From NCBI RefSeq assembly GCF_009761815.1, contig NZ_RWIN01000036.1, positions 1 through 64,000 of the forward strand: 64,000 nt of DNA. Reading direction: 5' to 3'. Position 1 is the first letter of the stretch. Each line of letters begins with the position of its first letter. Below the pieces are notes generated by a model that saw only the letters and a list, made by a program, of their open reading frames with translations, was not told the DNA's origin and made no database searches. The stretch comes from Pseudomonas sp. PB120 (GTDB taxonomy: Bacteria > Pseudomonadota > Gammaproteobacteria > Pseudomonadales > Pseudomonadaceae). Of this stretch, positions 44,518 through 53,723 are shown piece after piece. The position numbers were made by a program, and so were the translations under genes.

Positions 44518-45918
44518 TCAGGCCTGGGTGAATTGCGACGCGAGTTCGCGCAGCAGTACTTCGGCCTCGAGGACTTTGGTCACGACGTCGTTGGCTTTTT
44601 CGCGGGTCAGGCCGACGCGTTCCAGCAAGGCATCGGGGATGTCTTCATCCGGGCCGGAGCCGATGCCGCGGCTGCGCAGCAGGCGCACGGACAGGCAGAC
44701 GAGGTTCGGGTACTCGGCGTAGGCGCCATCGTAGCTTGGGTCGTGCTGGAAGCGCAGCGCGGTGGCCAGTTCGTCCGGCATGTCCCAGTAGCGCATCAGC
44801 CAGGCGCCGATCTGTTCGCGGCTGATGCCCAGCAGGTGTTGCTCGATGTAGCTGTGGCACAGGTGCGGGTTGACCTCCAGGTGGCGGCAGATCAGCGAGA
44901 AGTGCGGCGGGAATACGTGGGCCAGCAGCAAGTAACCGAAGTTGTGCAGCAGGCCGGCGAGGTAGGTCAGGCCTGCTTCAGGGCGCTGGGCGCGCGGCAT
45001 GGCGCGGGTCAGGCCTTCGATGACGGCGGCGGTGTAGATCGATTGCTGCCAGTACGGCGTGGAGTGTTGCGGATGGTCTTTGGGCAGGCTGAGGGTTTTG
45101 CCCAGCGCCAGGCCCAGCGCGAGGTTGATCACCAGGTCGAAACCCAGCACCCGGACGATGGCGTCTTCCACGGAGCGAATCTTGCCCGGCGACGCGTAGT
45201 ACGGCGACGCCGCCCAGCTCACGACTTGCGCGGCCAGGGCCGGATCGGTTTCCACGACGCCGGTGATGTCGTCGATGGTGGCGTTGGGGTCGACGCGCAG
45301 CTTGATGATTTTCTGCGCGGTCTCGGCCAGCGGCGGAATCTCGATGGTGGCTTCCAGGCGTTGCTGGATGCGTCGTGCGGTGAACGCTTGCACGGCCTGG
45401 GTGATTTCCTCGCGGTCATCGTCGGGGCGGTCGAGGTTCGGCCGGATGCTGGTCAGGTTTTCGCCGAAGTTGGCGGCGCTGGCCTTGGTCAGCATGGTCT
45501 TGAATGCTTCGCTGGTGATTTCCAGCAGCACGCCGGGCTCGCCAGAGTTGATCAGCAGCTTCGGTTCGCGCAGCAGGCTTTCTTCGTACAGGCAGGGCGA
45601 ACTGGTCAGCGCCGGCAGGCCAGGCAAAAAGCTCAGGCTGTGTTTGCCGAGCATTTTTTCCAGGCGCTCGGTGGGCACTGCTGTGAGGCGGCGGCCCGTG
45701 AGTTCGGCGAGGCGATTGAGGTCCAGCAACTGGCTCTGAGGGAACAGCACCATCAGGGCGCCAACGGCGTCATCGACCAGGATGGCCTGGACTTTGCGCG
45801 TGGCTTTCAGGCCGTGGTGGTCGATGACTTCTTCGTAGGCAATGCCTAATTTGCCCAGCAGCAGCCGTATAACCGACGGAGCGTGCGGGGTGGCGGGTGC
45901 GAGGGCAACTTCGGTCAT
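44518..45918 (-). CDS. YbaK-like plus HDOD domain protein
   Basis: A 466-residue protein. The first 140 or so residues resemble the YbaK/aminoacyl-tRNA deacylase fold (SVIRLLLGKLGIAYEEVIDHHG, AILVDDAVGALMVLFPQSQLLDLN, PGEPGVLLEITSEAF-like). Residues about 200-450 are an HDOD domain (IPPLAETAQKIIKLR, VVETDPALAAQVV, AGLLHNFGYLLLAHVFP). HDOD proteins are usually signalling adaptors, without the HD catalytic pair. It occupies the PA5346 position (from memory) next to recG. Confidence 0.85.
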   Translation of the reverse strand: MTEVALAPATPHAPSVIRLLLGKLGIAYEEVIDHHGLKATRKVQAILVDDAVGALMVLFPQSQLLDLNRLAELTGRRLTAVPTERLEKMLGKHSLSFLPGLPALTSSPCLYEESLLREPKLLINSGEPGVLLEITSEAFKTMLTKASAANFGENLTSIRPNLDRPDDDREEITQAVQAFTARRIQQRLEATIEIPPLAETAQKIIKLRVDPNATIDDITGVVETDPALAAQVVSWAASPYYASPGKIRSVEDAIVRVLGFDLVINLALGLALGKTLSLPKDHPQHSTPYWQQSIYTAAVIEGLTRAMPRAQRPEAGLTYLAGLLHNFGYLLLAHVFPPHFSLICRHLEVNPHLCHSYIEQHLLGISREQIGAWLMRYWDMPDELATALRFQHDPSYDGAYAEYPNLVCLSVRLLRSRGIGSGPDEDIPDALLERVGLTREKANDVVTKVLEAEVLLRELASQFTQA

Positions 45919-45997
45919 GAGTCTGTATCCGGTCTAAAACAATTGCTGGAGTATAACCAGCTTGTTTAAGTGCGGGGTCCAGAAACTGCGACGGTGC

Positions 45998-48073
45998 TCA
46001 CACTTGGCCGTATTGCTGCCCGTGGCGTAACCAGCGGTCGAGTAGAGGGCTGACGTGATCCGGCCAGCGTTCCAGTAACGCCTGGGCGGCGTCGCGCACG
46101 GCGGGCAGTAAATCGGCATCGCGCATCAGGTCGGCGACCTTGAATTGCAGCAGGCCGGTCTGGCGGGTGCCGAGCATTTCGCCGGGGCCGCGCAGTTCGA
46201 GGTCTTTTTCGGCGATGACAAACCCGTCGTTTGTTTCACGCATGATGCCAAGTCGCTGACGGCCGATCTGTGACAGCGGCGGATGGTAGAGCAGCACGCA
46301 ATGACTGGCGGCACTGCCTCGACCGACGCGACCGCGCAGCTGATGCAGTTGCGCGAGGCCCAGGCGCTCGGGGTTTTCGATGATCATCAGGCTGGCATTC
46401 GGGACGTCGACGCCGACTTCGATCACCGTCGTGGCCACCAGCAGTTGCAGGTTGCCGGCCTTGAATTCAGCCATCACCGCGGCTTTTTCCACAGGCTTCA
46501 TGCGGCCGTGGATCAGCCCGACCTTCAGTTCGCCGAGAGCGGCGGTGAGGTCCTCAAAGGTGGTTTCCGCCGCTTGGCAGGTCAGCTCTTCCGACTCCTC
46601 GATCAGCGTGCACACCCAATAGGCCTGGCGCCCTTCAGCGCAGGCGCCGCGCACGCGTTCGATGACTTCGACGCGCCGGGTATCGGTGATCAACACGGTG
46701 TTGACCGGCGTACGACCGGGGGGCAGCTCATCAAGGATCGAGGTGTCGAGGTCGGCGTAGGCACTCATGGCCAACGTTCGGGGGATGGGCGTGGCGGTCA
46801 TGATCAGCTGATGCGGGCACATCCGCCCGCCGACGCCTTTCTGCCGCAACGCCAGCCGCTGCTGCACGCCGAAACGGTGCTGTTCGTCGATGATCACCAG
46901 CGCAAGGTTCTTGAACTGCACTTCGTCCTGGAACAGCGCATGAGTGCCGACCACCATAGGCGCGCCGCTGGCGATCTGCTCCAGCGCGGCCACGCGGTTC
47001 TTGCCCTTGAGTTTGCCCGCCAGCCACGCCACTTCGATGCCCAGCGGTTCGAGCCAACGCTTGAAGGTGATGAAATGTTGCTCGGCCAGGATCTCGGTCG
47101 GCGCCATCAACGCGACTTGATAACCCGCTTCCAGCGCTTGAAGCGCGGCGAGGGCGGCGACCACGGTTTTACCCGCGCCGACATCGCCCTGGATCAAGCG
47201 CAACATGGGCTCATGCTGACTGAGGTCGTAGGCGATTTCGTTGCCGACGCGTTGTTGGGCGCCGGTCGGGCTGAAGCCAAGGTTGGCCAGGTACTTGGCC
47301 GGCAACGTGGTGGCTTTCGGCATCGCCGGCGCGCGCAGGGAGCGCATGCTTTCTCGCAGGCGCTGCTGGGACAGTTGATGGGTCAGCAATTCTTCGAAGG
47401 CCAGACGGTGCTGCGCCCAGTGATGACCCAGGGCGAGTTCGTCGACGTCGGCATCGGCCGGCGGGTGATGCAGGTAGCGGATCGCGTCGGCCAGTGGCGC
47501 GAGTTGATAGTCGCGCGCCAGTTCGGTGGGCAGCCAGTCGGGCAGGCTGGTCGGGCCGAGCATCGTCAGGGTCTGCATGCACAACTGTCGCAAGCGCTGT
47601 TGGGTCAGGCCTTCGGTCAGCGGGTAAACCGGTGTCAGGGTTTCATCCACGGGCGGTGGCTCGTCACCGGTGATGGCGCGGTATTCCGGGTGGTAGATTT
47701 CCAGCCCCGACGCACCGGGCCGCGCTTCGCCATAGCAGCGAATTCGCGTGCCGCGCTTGAGGCCTTCTTTCTGGGCGTTGCTGAAATGATAGAAACGCAG
47801 GCTCAGCCCGCCGGTGCCGTCCTGCAGACGAACAACCAGGCTGCGGCGTCGGCCCATGACCACGTCGGCACCGCTGACGGTGCCTTCGATCACGGCGTCT
47901 TGCCCGGGTCGCAAGTGGCCGATCGGGACCACGCGCGTGCGGTCCTGATAGCGCAACGGCAGATGAAACAGCACGTCCTGGAGGTTCTCCAGGCCGACCT
48001 TGGCCAACTTCTCGGCCATGGCCTCACCGACACCCTTGAGTGCCGTCACCGACACTTGCGACAACTCGGTCAT
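45998..48073 (-). CDS. recG: ATP-dependent DNA helicase RecG
   Basis: A branch-migrating helicase for stalled forks and Holliday junctions. The 691-residue protein has the N-terminal wedge/OB domain (about 1-220, DAVIEGTVSGADVVMGRRRS), Walker A GDVGAGKTVVAALA, DEQHRFG (Walker B box, 'DEQH'), TATPIPRTLA, and conserved helicase motifs to QLHQLRGRVGRG. The start ATG 48073 follows a Shine-Dalgarno-like sequence on the minus strand. oxyR lies directly upstream, in the same direction. Confidence 0.97.
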   Translation of the reverse strand: MTELSQVSVTALKGVGEAMAEKLAKVGLENLQDVLFHLPLRYQDRTRVVPIGHLRPGQDAVIEGTVSGADVVMGRRRSLVVRLQDGTGGLSLRFYHFSNAQKEGLKRGTRIRCYGEARPGASGLEIYHPEYRAITGDEPPPVDETLTPVYPLTEGLTQQRLRQLCMQTLTMLGPTSLPDWLPTELARDYQLAPLADAIRYLHHPPADADVDELALGHHWAQHRLAFEELLTHQLSQQRLRESMRSLRAPAMPKATTLPAKYLANLGFSPTGAQQRVGNEIAYDLSQHEPMLRLIQGDVGAGKTVVAALAALQALEAGYQVALMAPTEILAEQHFITFKRWLEPLGIEVAWLAGKLKGKNRVAALEQIASGAPMVVGTHALFQDEVQFKNLALVIIDEQHRFGVQQRLALRQKGVGGRMCPHQLIMTATPIPRTLAMSAYADLDTSILDELPPGRTPVNTVLITDTRRVEVIERVRGACAEGRQAYWVCTLIEESEELTCQAAETTFEDLTAALGELKVGLIHGRMKPVEKAAVMAEFKAGNLQLLVATTVIEVGVDVPNASLMIIENPERLGLAQLHQLRGRVGRGSAASHCVLLYHPPLSQIGRQRLGIMRETNDGFVIAEKDLELRGPGEMLGTRQTGLLQFKVADLMRDADLLPAVRDAAQALLERWPDHVSPLLDRWLRHGQQYGQV

Positions 48074-48082
48074 GACAGTGAC

Positions 48083-49012
48083 TTAAGCCGCAACCACGGG
48101 CTTGGGCGGCTTGGCCACCGAGCACAGGCGAATGGAGTCAGCGAGAATCTCGATGGCTTTGGGGCGTGGGAAGCTCGCACGCCAGGCGATGGCCACGGTG
48201 CGGAACGGCACTGGCGGCGTCAGTGGGCGCACTTCGATCACGCCCGGGGCGTAGTGATGGCTGTCCACCGCTGACAGCGGCAGGATCGATATGCCCAAGC
48301 CGGACGCGACCATGTGGCGAATGGTTTCCAGGGAGCTGGATTCCACGGTGGTGTGCTTGGCGCCTTCATTGCCTTTGGTCAGCGTCGGGCAGGCTTCCAG
48401 CACTTGGTCGCGGAAGCAGTGGCCTTCGCCGAGCAGCAGCAGGCTCTTGTCGTTGAGCAGCGCAGCGTCGATGGAGTCTTTTTGCGTCCACGGGTGCTGG
48501 GCCGGCATCAGGACGTAGAACGGTTCGTCGTAGAGCTGCAGGGTCAGCACATCGGCTTCGTTGAACGGCAGGGCGATGATGATTGCATCAAGTTCGCCGT
48601 TGCGCAGTTTGTCTCGGAGGATGTGGGTGAAGTTTTCTTCGATGTACAACGGCATCTGCGGGGCGACCCGGTGCAGTTGCGGAATCAGGTGCGGGAACAG
48701 GTACGGGCCGACGGTGTAGATCGCGCCGACTTTCAGCGGGGCGGTCAGCTGGTTCTTGCCGGCCTGGGCCAGTTCGCGGATGCCTTGGGCCTGTTCCAGG
48801 ACCTTTTGTGCCTGGGCCACGATGCCTTCGCCCACCGGGGTCAGCCGCACGGCACTCTTGCTGCGCTCGAAAATCAGCACACCGAGTTCGTCTTCAAGCT
48901 TCTTCACGCCCACCGACAGGGTCGGTTGACTGACGTGGCAACGCTCGGCCGCATGGCCGAAGTGCTGCTCTTGGGCGAGCGTAACGATGTAGCGTAATTC
49001 TGTAAGAGTCAT
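48083..49012 (-). CDS. oxyR: LysR-type peroxide sensor OxyR
   Basis: A 309-residue transcription factor that activates peroxide defence genes. N-terminal helix-turn-helix (LTELRYIVTLAQEQHFGHAA, SQPTLSVGVKKLE) and a regulatory domain with the redox pair C199 (GEGHCF) and C208 (LEACP), spaced as in E. coli OxyR, so hydrogen peroxide sensing is expected. Directly followed by recG on the same strand with a 9-base gap, a linkage also recalled for P. putida and P. aeruginosa. Confidence 0.96.
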   Translation of the reverse strand: MTLTELRYIVTLAQEQHFGHAAERCHVSQPTLSVGVKKLEDELGVLIFERSKSAVRLTPVGEGIVAQAQKVLEQAQGIRELAQAGKNQLTAPLKVGAIYTVGPYLFPHLIPQLHRVAPQMPLYIEENFTHILRDKLRNGELDAIIIALPFNEADVLTLQLYDEPFYVLMPAQHPWTQKDSIDAALLNDKSLLLLGEGHCFRDQVLEACPTLTKGNEGAKHTTVESSSLETIRHMVASGLGISILPLSAVDSHHYAPGVIEVRPLTPPVPFRTVAIAWRASFPRPKAIEILADSIRLCSVAKPPKPVVAA

Positions 49013-49131
49013 AGCAAGCGTCCATGAAGTTGCGAGCCAAGCATACCGGCTGCAATCGATAGACGCACGTTATCAGACTGAGTGCGTTGAGTGACACCGG
49101 GTAATGCAGGTTTGCCGCAGGCAGATACGCA

Positions 49132-49153
49132 AAAGGCACCTTTCGGTGCCTTT
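49132..49153 (-). terminator. terminator of the exbB-exbD-tonB operon
   Basis: aaaggcacc (49132-49140) and ggtgccttt (49145-49153) form a hairpin around tttc. Read on the minus strand it is followed by TTTTGCG, 44 bases after the tonB stop. Confidence 0.8.
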
Positions 49154-49197
49154 CACAGGGCTTGCGGTCGCCGCCAAACCCGGGTTATGCGTATTGC

Positions 49198-49944
49198 TTA
49201 CCGGCGGCGTTCCAGCGAGTAAACAAACGGCGCAACAATTTCGATGGAGCCGTTAGTCAGCATGTCAGCCGGTGGCTTGGGCAGCGGCTGGGCGCGGCGG
49301 ATCATTTCCAGGGTCGCCCGGTCCAGATCGGCAGTGCCGGAGCCGCCCACCAGTTCGAACGACAACACATTGCCCTCAGCATCCACCACGAAACGCAGGC
49401 GGTTCATGCCTTCTTTGCCCCGTGCCTGCGCACTGGCCGGGTACTTTTTGTACTTGGCCAGGTGAGCGAGCAGAGTGCCTTGCCAGCTGGCCTTGGCAGC
49501 CTGCTGCGCGGGCGAAGGACCTGGTGCCGGTTGTGCGGATTTCTCCGTTGGCGCCTGAGTCGGTTGCGCGTCGCTCGGTTTTTCCTCGGCCGGCTTCTCT
49601 TTCGGCGGCTCCGGTTTTTTCTCCACAGGCTTGGGCGGTTGAGGCTTCGGCTTGGGCTTGACCGGTTTCGGTACGGCGATCTCGGCCTTTGGCGCTTCAG
49701 CCAGCTTCGGGATCGGCAACTCTTCAACCGGAGCGGGCGGTTGGGGTGGCGTTATCACTTTCGGCGGTGCCGGTGGTGGCGGGGCCGGAACCGGGGCCAG
49801 CTCGACCATCATTGCCTGCGGTGGCAGCTCGATGGGTGGGCGTGCGGTCCAGTTCATCGCCAGCGCAATGGCCAGCGCATGAACGCCCAGCACCACGGCC
49901 AGGCTCCCGCTGTAACGCGTCAGCTTATGGCGCGTCGTGATCAT
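49198..49944 (-). CDS. tonB: energy transducer TonB
   Basis: A 248-residue periplasm-spanning protein that passes proton-motive force to outer-membrane receptors. N-terminal membrane anchor (SGSLAVVLGVHALAIALAMNW), a long Pro/Lys-rich spacer (about 30-150) and a C-terminal TonB domain (YKKYPASAQARGKEGMNRLRF, VVDAEGNVLSFELVGGSG). The start codon overlaps the exbD stop (ATGA). Operon order exbB-exbD-tonB next to oxyR/recG is as recalled in P. putida. Confidence 0.95.
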   Translation of the reverse strand: MITTRHKLTRYSGSLAVVLGVHALAIALAMNWTARPPIELPPQAMMVELAPVPAPPPPAPPKVITPPQPPAPVEELPIPKLAEAPKAEIAVPKPVKPKPKPQPPKPVEKKPEPPKEKPAEEKPSDAQPTQAPTEKSAQPAPGPSPAQQAAKASWQGTLLAHLAKYKKYPASAQARGKEGMNRLRFVVDAEGNVLSFELVGGSGTADLDRATLEMIRRAQPLPKPPADMLTNGSIEIVAPFVYSLERRR

Positions 49945-50369
49945 TTCTTGACTGCCGACTCGAGCCCGACCAGGCCTACCTTGAGGTAGCCGGCGGAACG
50001 CAGGTTATCCATCACGCTCATCAGGTCGCCGTAATCCACGCCTTTGTCGGCCTGGAAGAAGATCGTCGTGTCCTTCTTGCCTTTGGTCCTGGCGTCCAGT
50101 GTGGCGCCCAGTGCTTCGGCCTTCACTTCGTCTTCGCCGAGGAACAGGCGCTGGTCGGCTTTTACGCTGAGAAACACCGGTTTCTCAGGCCGTGGCGCCG
50201 GTTTGGCGGTGGAGGCAGGCAGGTCGACCTTGATGTCCACGGTGGCCAGCGGGGCGGCCACCATGAAGATGATCAACAGCACCAGCATCACGTCGATGAA
50301 CGGCGTGACGTTGATTTCGTGGTTCTCGGCCAGATCGTCGTCTGCGCCTTCTTTCAAATGCAGGCCCAT
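49941..50369 (-). CDS. exbD: TonB-complex protein ExbD
   Basis: A 142-residue inner-membrane subunit. One membrane helix (INVTPFIDVMLVLLIIFMVAA) with the D of PFID being the conserved protonatable Asp, then a periplasmic domain ending in LRSAGYLKVGLVGLESA. The stop overlaps the tonB start. Confidence 0.96.
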   Translation of the reverse strand: MGLHLKEGADDDLAENHEINVTPFIDVMLVLLIIFMVAAPLATVDIKVDLPASTAKPAPRPEKPVFLSVKADQRLFLGEDEVKAEALGATLDARTKGKKDTTIFFQADKGVDYGDLMSVMDNLRSAGYLKVGLVGLESAVKK

Positions 50370-50375
50370 GGCCGA

Positions 50376-51335
50376 TTACCCCACTTTCACCATGTGCGGT
50401 TGCGAGCTGCGCTCAGGCTGGTGGTCGAGGTCGCGGCTGACCAGCAGCAGGACTTCTGCCGATGCGTCGGACACTTGCGCCTTGTAACCGGCAATGGAGC
50501 GGGCGAACACGTTGTAGATCACCACCGCTGGAATCGCGGCAACCAGGCCCAGTGCCGTAGCCAACAGCGCTTCGGCAATGCCGGGGGCCACGACGGCGAG
50601 GTTGGTGGTCTGGGTCTTGGCGATGCCGATAAAGCTGTTCATGATGCCCCACACGGTGCCGAACAAACCTACGAATGGCGCGGTGGAACCGATGGTGGCG
50701 AGGACGCCGGTGCCGCTGCTCATGTTGCGACCGCAGGCGGCCACCAGGCGCTCGAGACGGAAGGCGACGCGTTCCTTGATGCCTTCTTTCTCGCGGCTGT
50801 TGGTCGACAGGCGCATTTCTTCCAGCGCATCGTGCACCAACAGGTTGGCAAGGGTGCCGGACTTCGCGGCGGTCGCGCTGGCTTCTCTGAGGGTGGTGGC
50901 TTTTTTCAGGTGGACGATTTCAGTGCGCAGACGACGCTTGGCGGCCATCAGCTCGAAGCCCTTGGCGATCCAGATGGTCCAGGTGATGATCGAGGCGATG
51001 GCCAGGCCGATCATCACGACTTTGACGATGATGTCGGCGTTCTGGAACATGCCCCACGGCGACAGGTCATGGGCCATGCCCAAAGTGTTGTCGGCTTCGA
51101 GGACTTCAGGAGCGTCTTCGGCATTGGCGTCGACAGCCTGGGCCGGGTCGGCGGCGACCGGTGCAGCGGCGTGATCGGCTGCTGCCGGCGCGGTAGCGGT
51201 GGCCGGGGTGGCTGGCGCTTGTGCGTCAGCCAAGGCGGCAACCGGTGCCAGCATCAGGCTGAACAACAGGGCGGCCACCGCGCTCCAGGCGCGAGGTCGA
51301 TTCGTTGGCAAAACGGTGAATTGATTGCGTGTCAT
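50376..51335 (-). CDS. exbB: TonB-complex protein ExbB
   Basis: A 319-residue proton-channel subunit. N-terminal signal-like hydrophobic segment (WSAVAALLFSLMLAPVAALA), an Ala/Pro-rich periplasmic stretch, then three membrane helices: IIVKVVMIGLAIASIITWTI, STAPFVGLFGTVWGIMNSF and AEALLATALGLVAAIPAVVI with the conserved polar residues of the family. ATG 51335 (MTRNQFTVLP) is preferred; an upstream extension to 51614 overlaps the divergent gene and is not real. It is longer than E. coli ExbB because of the N-terminal part. Confidence 0.93.
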   Translation of the reverse strand: MTRNQFTVLPTNRPRAWSAVAALLFSLMLAPVAALADAQAPATPATATAPAAADHAAAPVAADPAQAVDANAEDAPEVLEADNTLGMAHDLSPWGMFQNADIIVKVVMIGLAIASIITWTIWIAKGFELMAAKRRLRTEIVHLKKATTLREASATAAKSGTLANLLVHDALEEMRLSTNSREKEGIKERVAFRLERLVAACGRNMSSGTGVLATIGSTAPFVGLFGTVWGIMNSFIGIAKTQTTNLAVVAPGIAEALLATALGLVAAIPAVVIYNVFARSIAGYKAQVSDASAEVLLLVSRDLDHQPERSSQPHMVKVG

Positions 51336-51410
51336 GCTGGCCGGACCTGAGAGGAAAAGACGGTTAATGTTCTTCCAGGCCTCGTAAGGCCGAGAACAAA
51401 AGTGGCGGGC

Positions 51411-51433
51411 ATTATTGCAAATAATTCTTGTTA
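51411..51433 (-). promoter_or_regulatory. candidate Fur box upstream of exbB
   Basis: attattgcaaataat (51411-51425) is a perfect 6-3-6 inverted repeat, and the overlapping tgcaaataattcttgtta resembles the AAT-rich Fur 19-mer in several halves. It lies about 75-100 bases before the exbB start, in the gap with a divergent gene. Iron control of exbBD-tonB is usual, so a Fur role is plausible. Confidence 0.5.
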
Positions 51434-51524
51434 ACAAAAGTAATAGAGTCTCTTTTTTTCCTCCGTTGCTAGCCGCTCGTCCTTTGCCAGCGCTGGTTTT
51501 TGTCTTTTTGATGGGAGTTTTCTG

Positions 51525-52382
51525 ATGTCCGCACCCTCTGTTTTGATCGCCGGCTGCGGTGATGTCGGTAGTCGCCTGGCCACGCAATTGTTGGCGGGCG
51601 GGTGGGAAGTTCATGGCCTGCGTCGCGACGTTTCACGCTTGCCCGAGGGCGTGATCGGTGTGGCCGGCGACTTGTTTGATAAAGACTGTCCGCAAACCTG
51701 GCCGATCGGTGCCGTGGATTACCTGGTGTATTGCGCGGCCGCCACGGATCACGATGAAGCCGGGTATCGTGCTGCTTATATCCAGGGCCTGAAGCATGTG
51801 CTTGAGTGGCTGGACGACTATGGACAGGTGCCCAACCGGCTGTTGTTTGTTTCCAGCAGCAGTGTTTATGGCCAGCAGGATGGCGAGTGGGTCGATGAGA
51901 CTTCGCCTGCGGTAGCGGCCGGTTATTCAGGGCGTGTGATGCTCGAAGCGGAGCAGATCGCGCTGGATAGCGGCATCCCGGCCAGCATTGTGCGATTGAC
52001 CGGTATTTACGGCCCGGGCCGTGAGTGGCTGCTGACCCAGGTTCGTCGTGGGTATCGCGTGGCGATTGATCCACCGCTGTACGGGAACCGCATCCATGCC
52101 GATGACGCGGCGGGACTGATGGCGTGTCTGCTTGAAGCGGATCGGCGCGGTGTGGTGCTGGATGACTGCTATATCGGCGTCGACGATGCACCGGCGCCGC
52201 TTGCTGAAGTGGTGGACTGGTTGCGTGAGTATCTGGGCGTAACCGAGTGGGCTGATGACGCGAGTGTGCGGCGCACGGGGAGCAAGCGTTGCAGTAACGC
52301 GCGGGCCAAGGCCTTGGGCTGGGTGCCGAAGTATGCAAGCTATCGGGAAGGGTATGCCGCGATTCTCGAAGGAGGCAACTGA
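51525..52382 (+). CDS. NAD(P)-dependent short-chain epimerase/dehydratase (YeeZ-like)
   Basis: A 285-residue Rossmann-fold protein. The cofactor loop reads LIAGCGDVGSRLATQLL (residues about 6-22), with a second stretch VDYLVYCAAATD (about 63-75), LLFVSSSSVYGQQDGEW (active-site Ser and Tyr region), and TGIYGPGREWLL. The extended-SDR Y-x-x-x-K is not obvious in the usual form, so the exact activity is unknown. GGGAG (51507-51511) precedes ATG 51525. A REP pair follows. Confidence 0.8.
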   Translation: MSAPSVLIAGCGDVGSRLATQLLAGGWEVHGLRRDVSRLPEGVIGVAGDLFDKDCPQTWPIGAVDYLVYCAAATDHDEAGYRAAYIQGLKHVLEWLDDYGQVPNRLLFVSSSSVYGQQDGEWVDETSPAVAAGYSGRVMLEAEQIALDSGIPASIVRLTGIYGPGREWLLTQVRRGYRVAIDPPLYGNRIHADDAAGLMACLLEADRRGVVLDDCYIGVDDAPAPLAEVVDWLREYLGVTEWADDASVRRTGSKRCSNARAKALGWVPKYASYREGYAAILEGGN

Positions 52383-52404
52383 TTTCCAGTCAACTAAAAC
52401 CACC

Positions 52405-52493
52405 TGTAGGAGCGAGCCTGCTCGCGAAGCGGAGTATCAGTCGACATCAATGTTGAATGTCAGTCCGCTATCGCGAGCAGGCTCGCTCCCACA
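52405..52493. repeat. REP pair, core GGAGCGAGCCTGCTCGCG
   Basis: tgtaggagcgagcctgctcg at 52405 is mirrored by cgagcaggctcgctcccaca ending at 52493, with two sequence variants at the termini (tgtagg versus cccaca). It lies between convergent genes. Confidence 0.85.
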
Positions 52494-52521
52494 TTGGTCG
52501 TTCATTTCGGCAAAGACCGGG

Positions 52522-53262
52522 TTACTGCTTTTCCAGCAACCACTTGCGTTCACCCGGTGTGAACTGGGGCATTTCGTCTGCCTGTGCGGTGTTCACCGCT
52601 TGCAGAATCTCCAGTTCCTTGCCCTTGCGCGCAAATATCCAGGTGTTGCCCTGGCCGTTCTGTTGCAGCCACATGTTGTCGTTGCCGCCGCTCATCGAGG
52701 CGCAGTCGCCGGCCAGGCACAGCGCATAGCGATCACTGCCTGGCAAACCGGTCACCTGGCCATCGGCCTGGAACTGCACGGTATTGCCTTCACCGGGACC
52801 GCTCACGATCTTCCAGCTGCCGCCCATGTAGGCCGAATACAGCGCTCGCTCGAAACTGGCGCCTATCGGAGCGCCTTCCGGCACCGGGATCAACGCACGG
52901 TCAAAGACTTGCGCAGGCTCATTGTCATTGGCGAGCTGATTCAGTTGCTTGCCATTACGCTTCAGTTCGCTGGCAGAGCTGCCATAAAAGTCGACTTTCC
53001 AGGCGCCGGACTCTTCGCCCAGCAGCTTGCCTTCGACATTTTCAAAACCATTGGTGTAGCGGGCCTGGCTGGCCTTGGTGTTGACGTCCCATTCCAGGTT
53101 CGGACCATAGGCTTGGAGCGCTTCACGCAGGGGGCTGCCTTTGGAGGCGGCATCAATCGCCACCTGGTTGATCCAGGTGCCGCTGATATCACGGTCGGCA
53201 GGGTTGCTGGCACAACCGCCCAAGAGTAGGGCGACCAGCGAAAGAGCTAGCGCTTGGCGCAT
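52522..53262 (-). CDS. conserved lipoprotein of unknown function
   Basis: A 246-residue predicted lipoprotein. Signal peptide LALSLVALLLGGCAS with lipobox LGGC. The body has no family I recognise: DISGTWINQVAIDAASKGS near the N-terminus, several aromatic/Gly positions (YSAYMGGSWKIVSGPGEGN) and two cysteines near 195 (ALCLAGDCASMSGG), which could be disulphide-bonded. It stands alone, convergent with the epimerase gene, and downstream of ridA with its terminator between. Confidence 0.75.
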   Translation of the reverse strand: MRQALALSLVALLLGGCASNPADRDISGTWINQVAIDAASKGSPLREALQAYGPNLEWDVNTKASQARYTNGFENVEGKLLGEESGAWKVDFYGSSASELKRNGKQLNQLANDNEPAQVFDRALIPVPEGAPIGASFERALYSAYMGGSWKIVSGPGEGNTVQFQADGQVTGLPGSDRYALCLAGDCASMSGGNDNMWLQQNGQGNTWIFARKGKELEILQAVNTAQADEMPQFTPGERKWLLEKQ

Positions 53263-53287
53263 GGTGGAATCCTTTCAAAACGAGGAC

Positions 53288-53310
53288 GGCGCAGCCTTTT
53301 AGGCTGCGCC
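53288..53310 (-). terminator. hairpin after ridA, probable terminator
   Basis: ggcgcagcct (53288-53297) pairs with aggctgcgcc (53301-53310) around ttt. On the minus strand a short T-rich run (CGTTTTG) follows slightly downstream, so the terminator is likely but its U-tract is weak. Confidence 0.65.
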
Positions 53311-53317
53311 GGACGCA

Positions 53318-53698
53318 TTACTCGATGACCAGAATGGCATCCATTTCAACCTGCGAACCTTTCGGCAGCGCGGCTACGCCGATGGCGGCGCGGGCAGGGT
53401 AAGGCTGGTCAAAGTACTTGCCCATGATCTCGTTGACCTTGGCAAAGTGGCTCAGGTCGGTGAGGAAGATGTTCAGTTTGACGATGTCCTTGAACGAGCC
53501 GCCGGCAGCTTCGGCCACGGCTTTGAGGTTCTCGAACACCTGGACGGTCTGGGCTTCGAAGCCTTCAACCAGTTCCATGGTTTTTGGGTCCAGAGGAATT
53601 TGACCCGACATGTAGACGGTGTTGCCAGCCTTGATCGCCTGGGAGTAAGTACCGATGGCGGCCGGGGCATTGTCGCTGGTGATAACGGTCTTGGTCAT
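53318..53698 (-). CDS. ridA: reactive intermediate deaminase RidA
   Basis: A 126-residue YjgF/YER057c/UK114-family enzyme that deaminates enamines and imines such as 2-aminoacrylate. Family motifs seen: [30 protein letters not shown], and the R of [20 protein letters not shown], which is the catalytic arginine region. ATG 53698 with AAGGAGTCATTC is chosen; the longer start overlaps spoT. 25 bases downstream of spoT in one operon. Confidence 0.94.
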   Translation of the reverse strand: MTKTVITSDNAPAAIGTYSQAIKAGNTVYMSGQIPLDPKTMELVEGFEAQTVQVFENLKAVAEAAGGSFKDIVKLNIFLTDLSHFAKVNEIMGKYFDQPYPARAAIGVAALPKGSQVEMDAILVIE

Positions 53699-53723
53699 GA
53701 ATGACTCCTTGTAAGGGGTTGGC

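Noticed and set aside
46283..48274. A 663-residue open frame antisense to recG
   Set aside because: Shadow of recG in GC-rich sequence; repetitive His/Gln/Asp composition and no domain.
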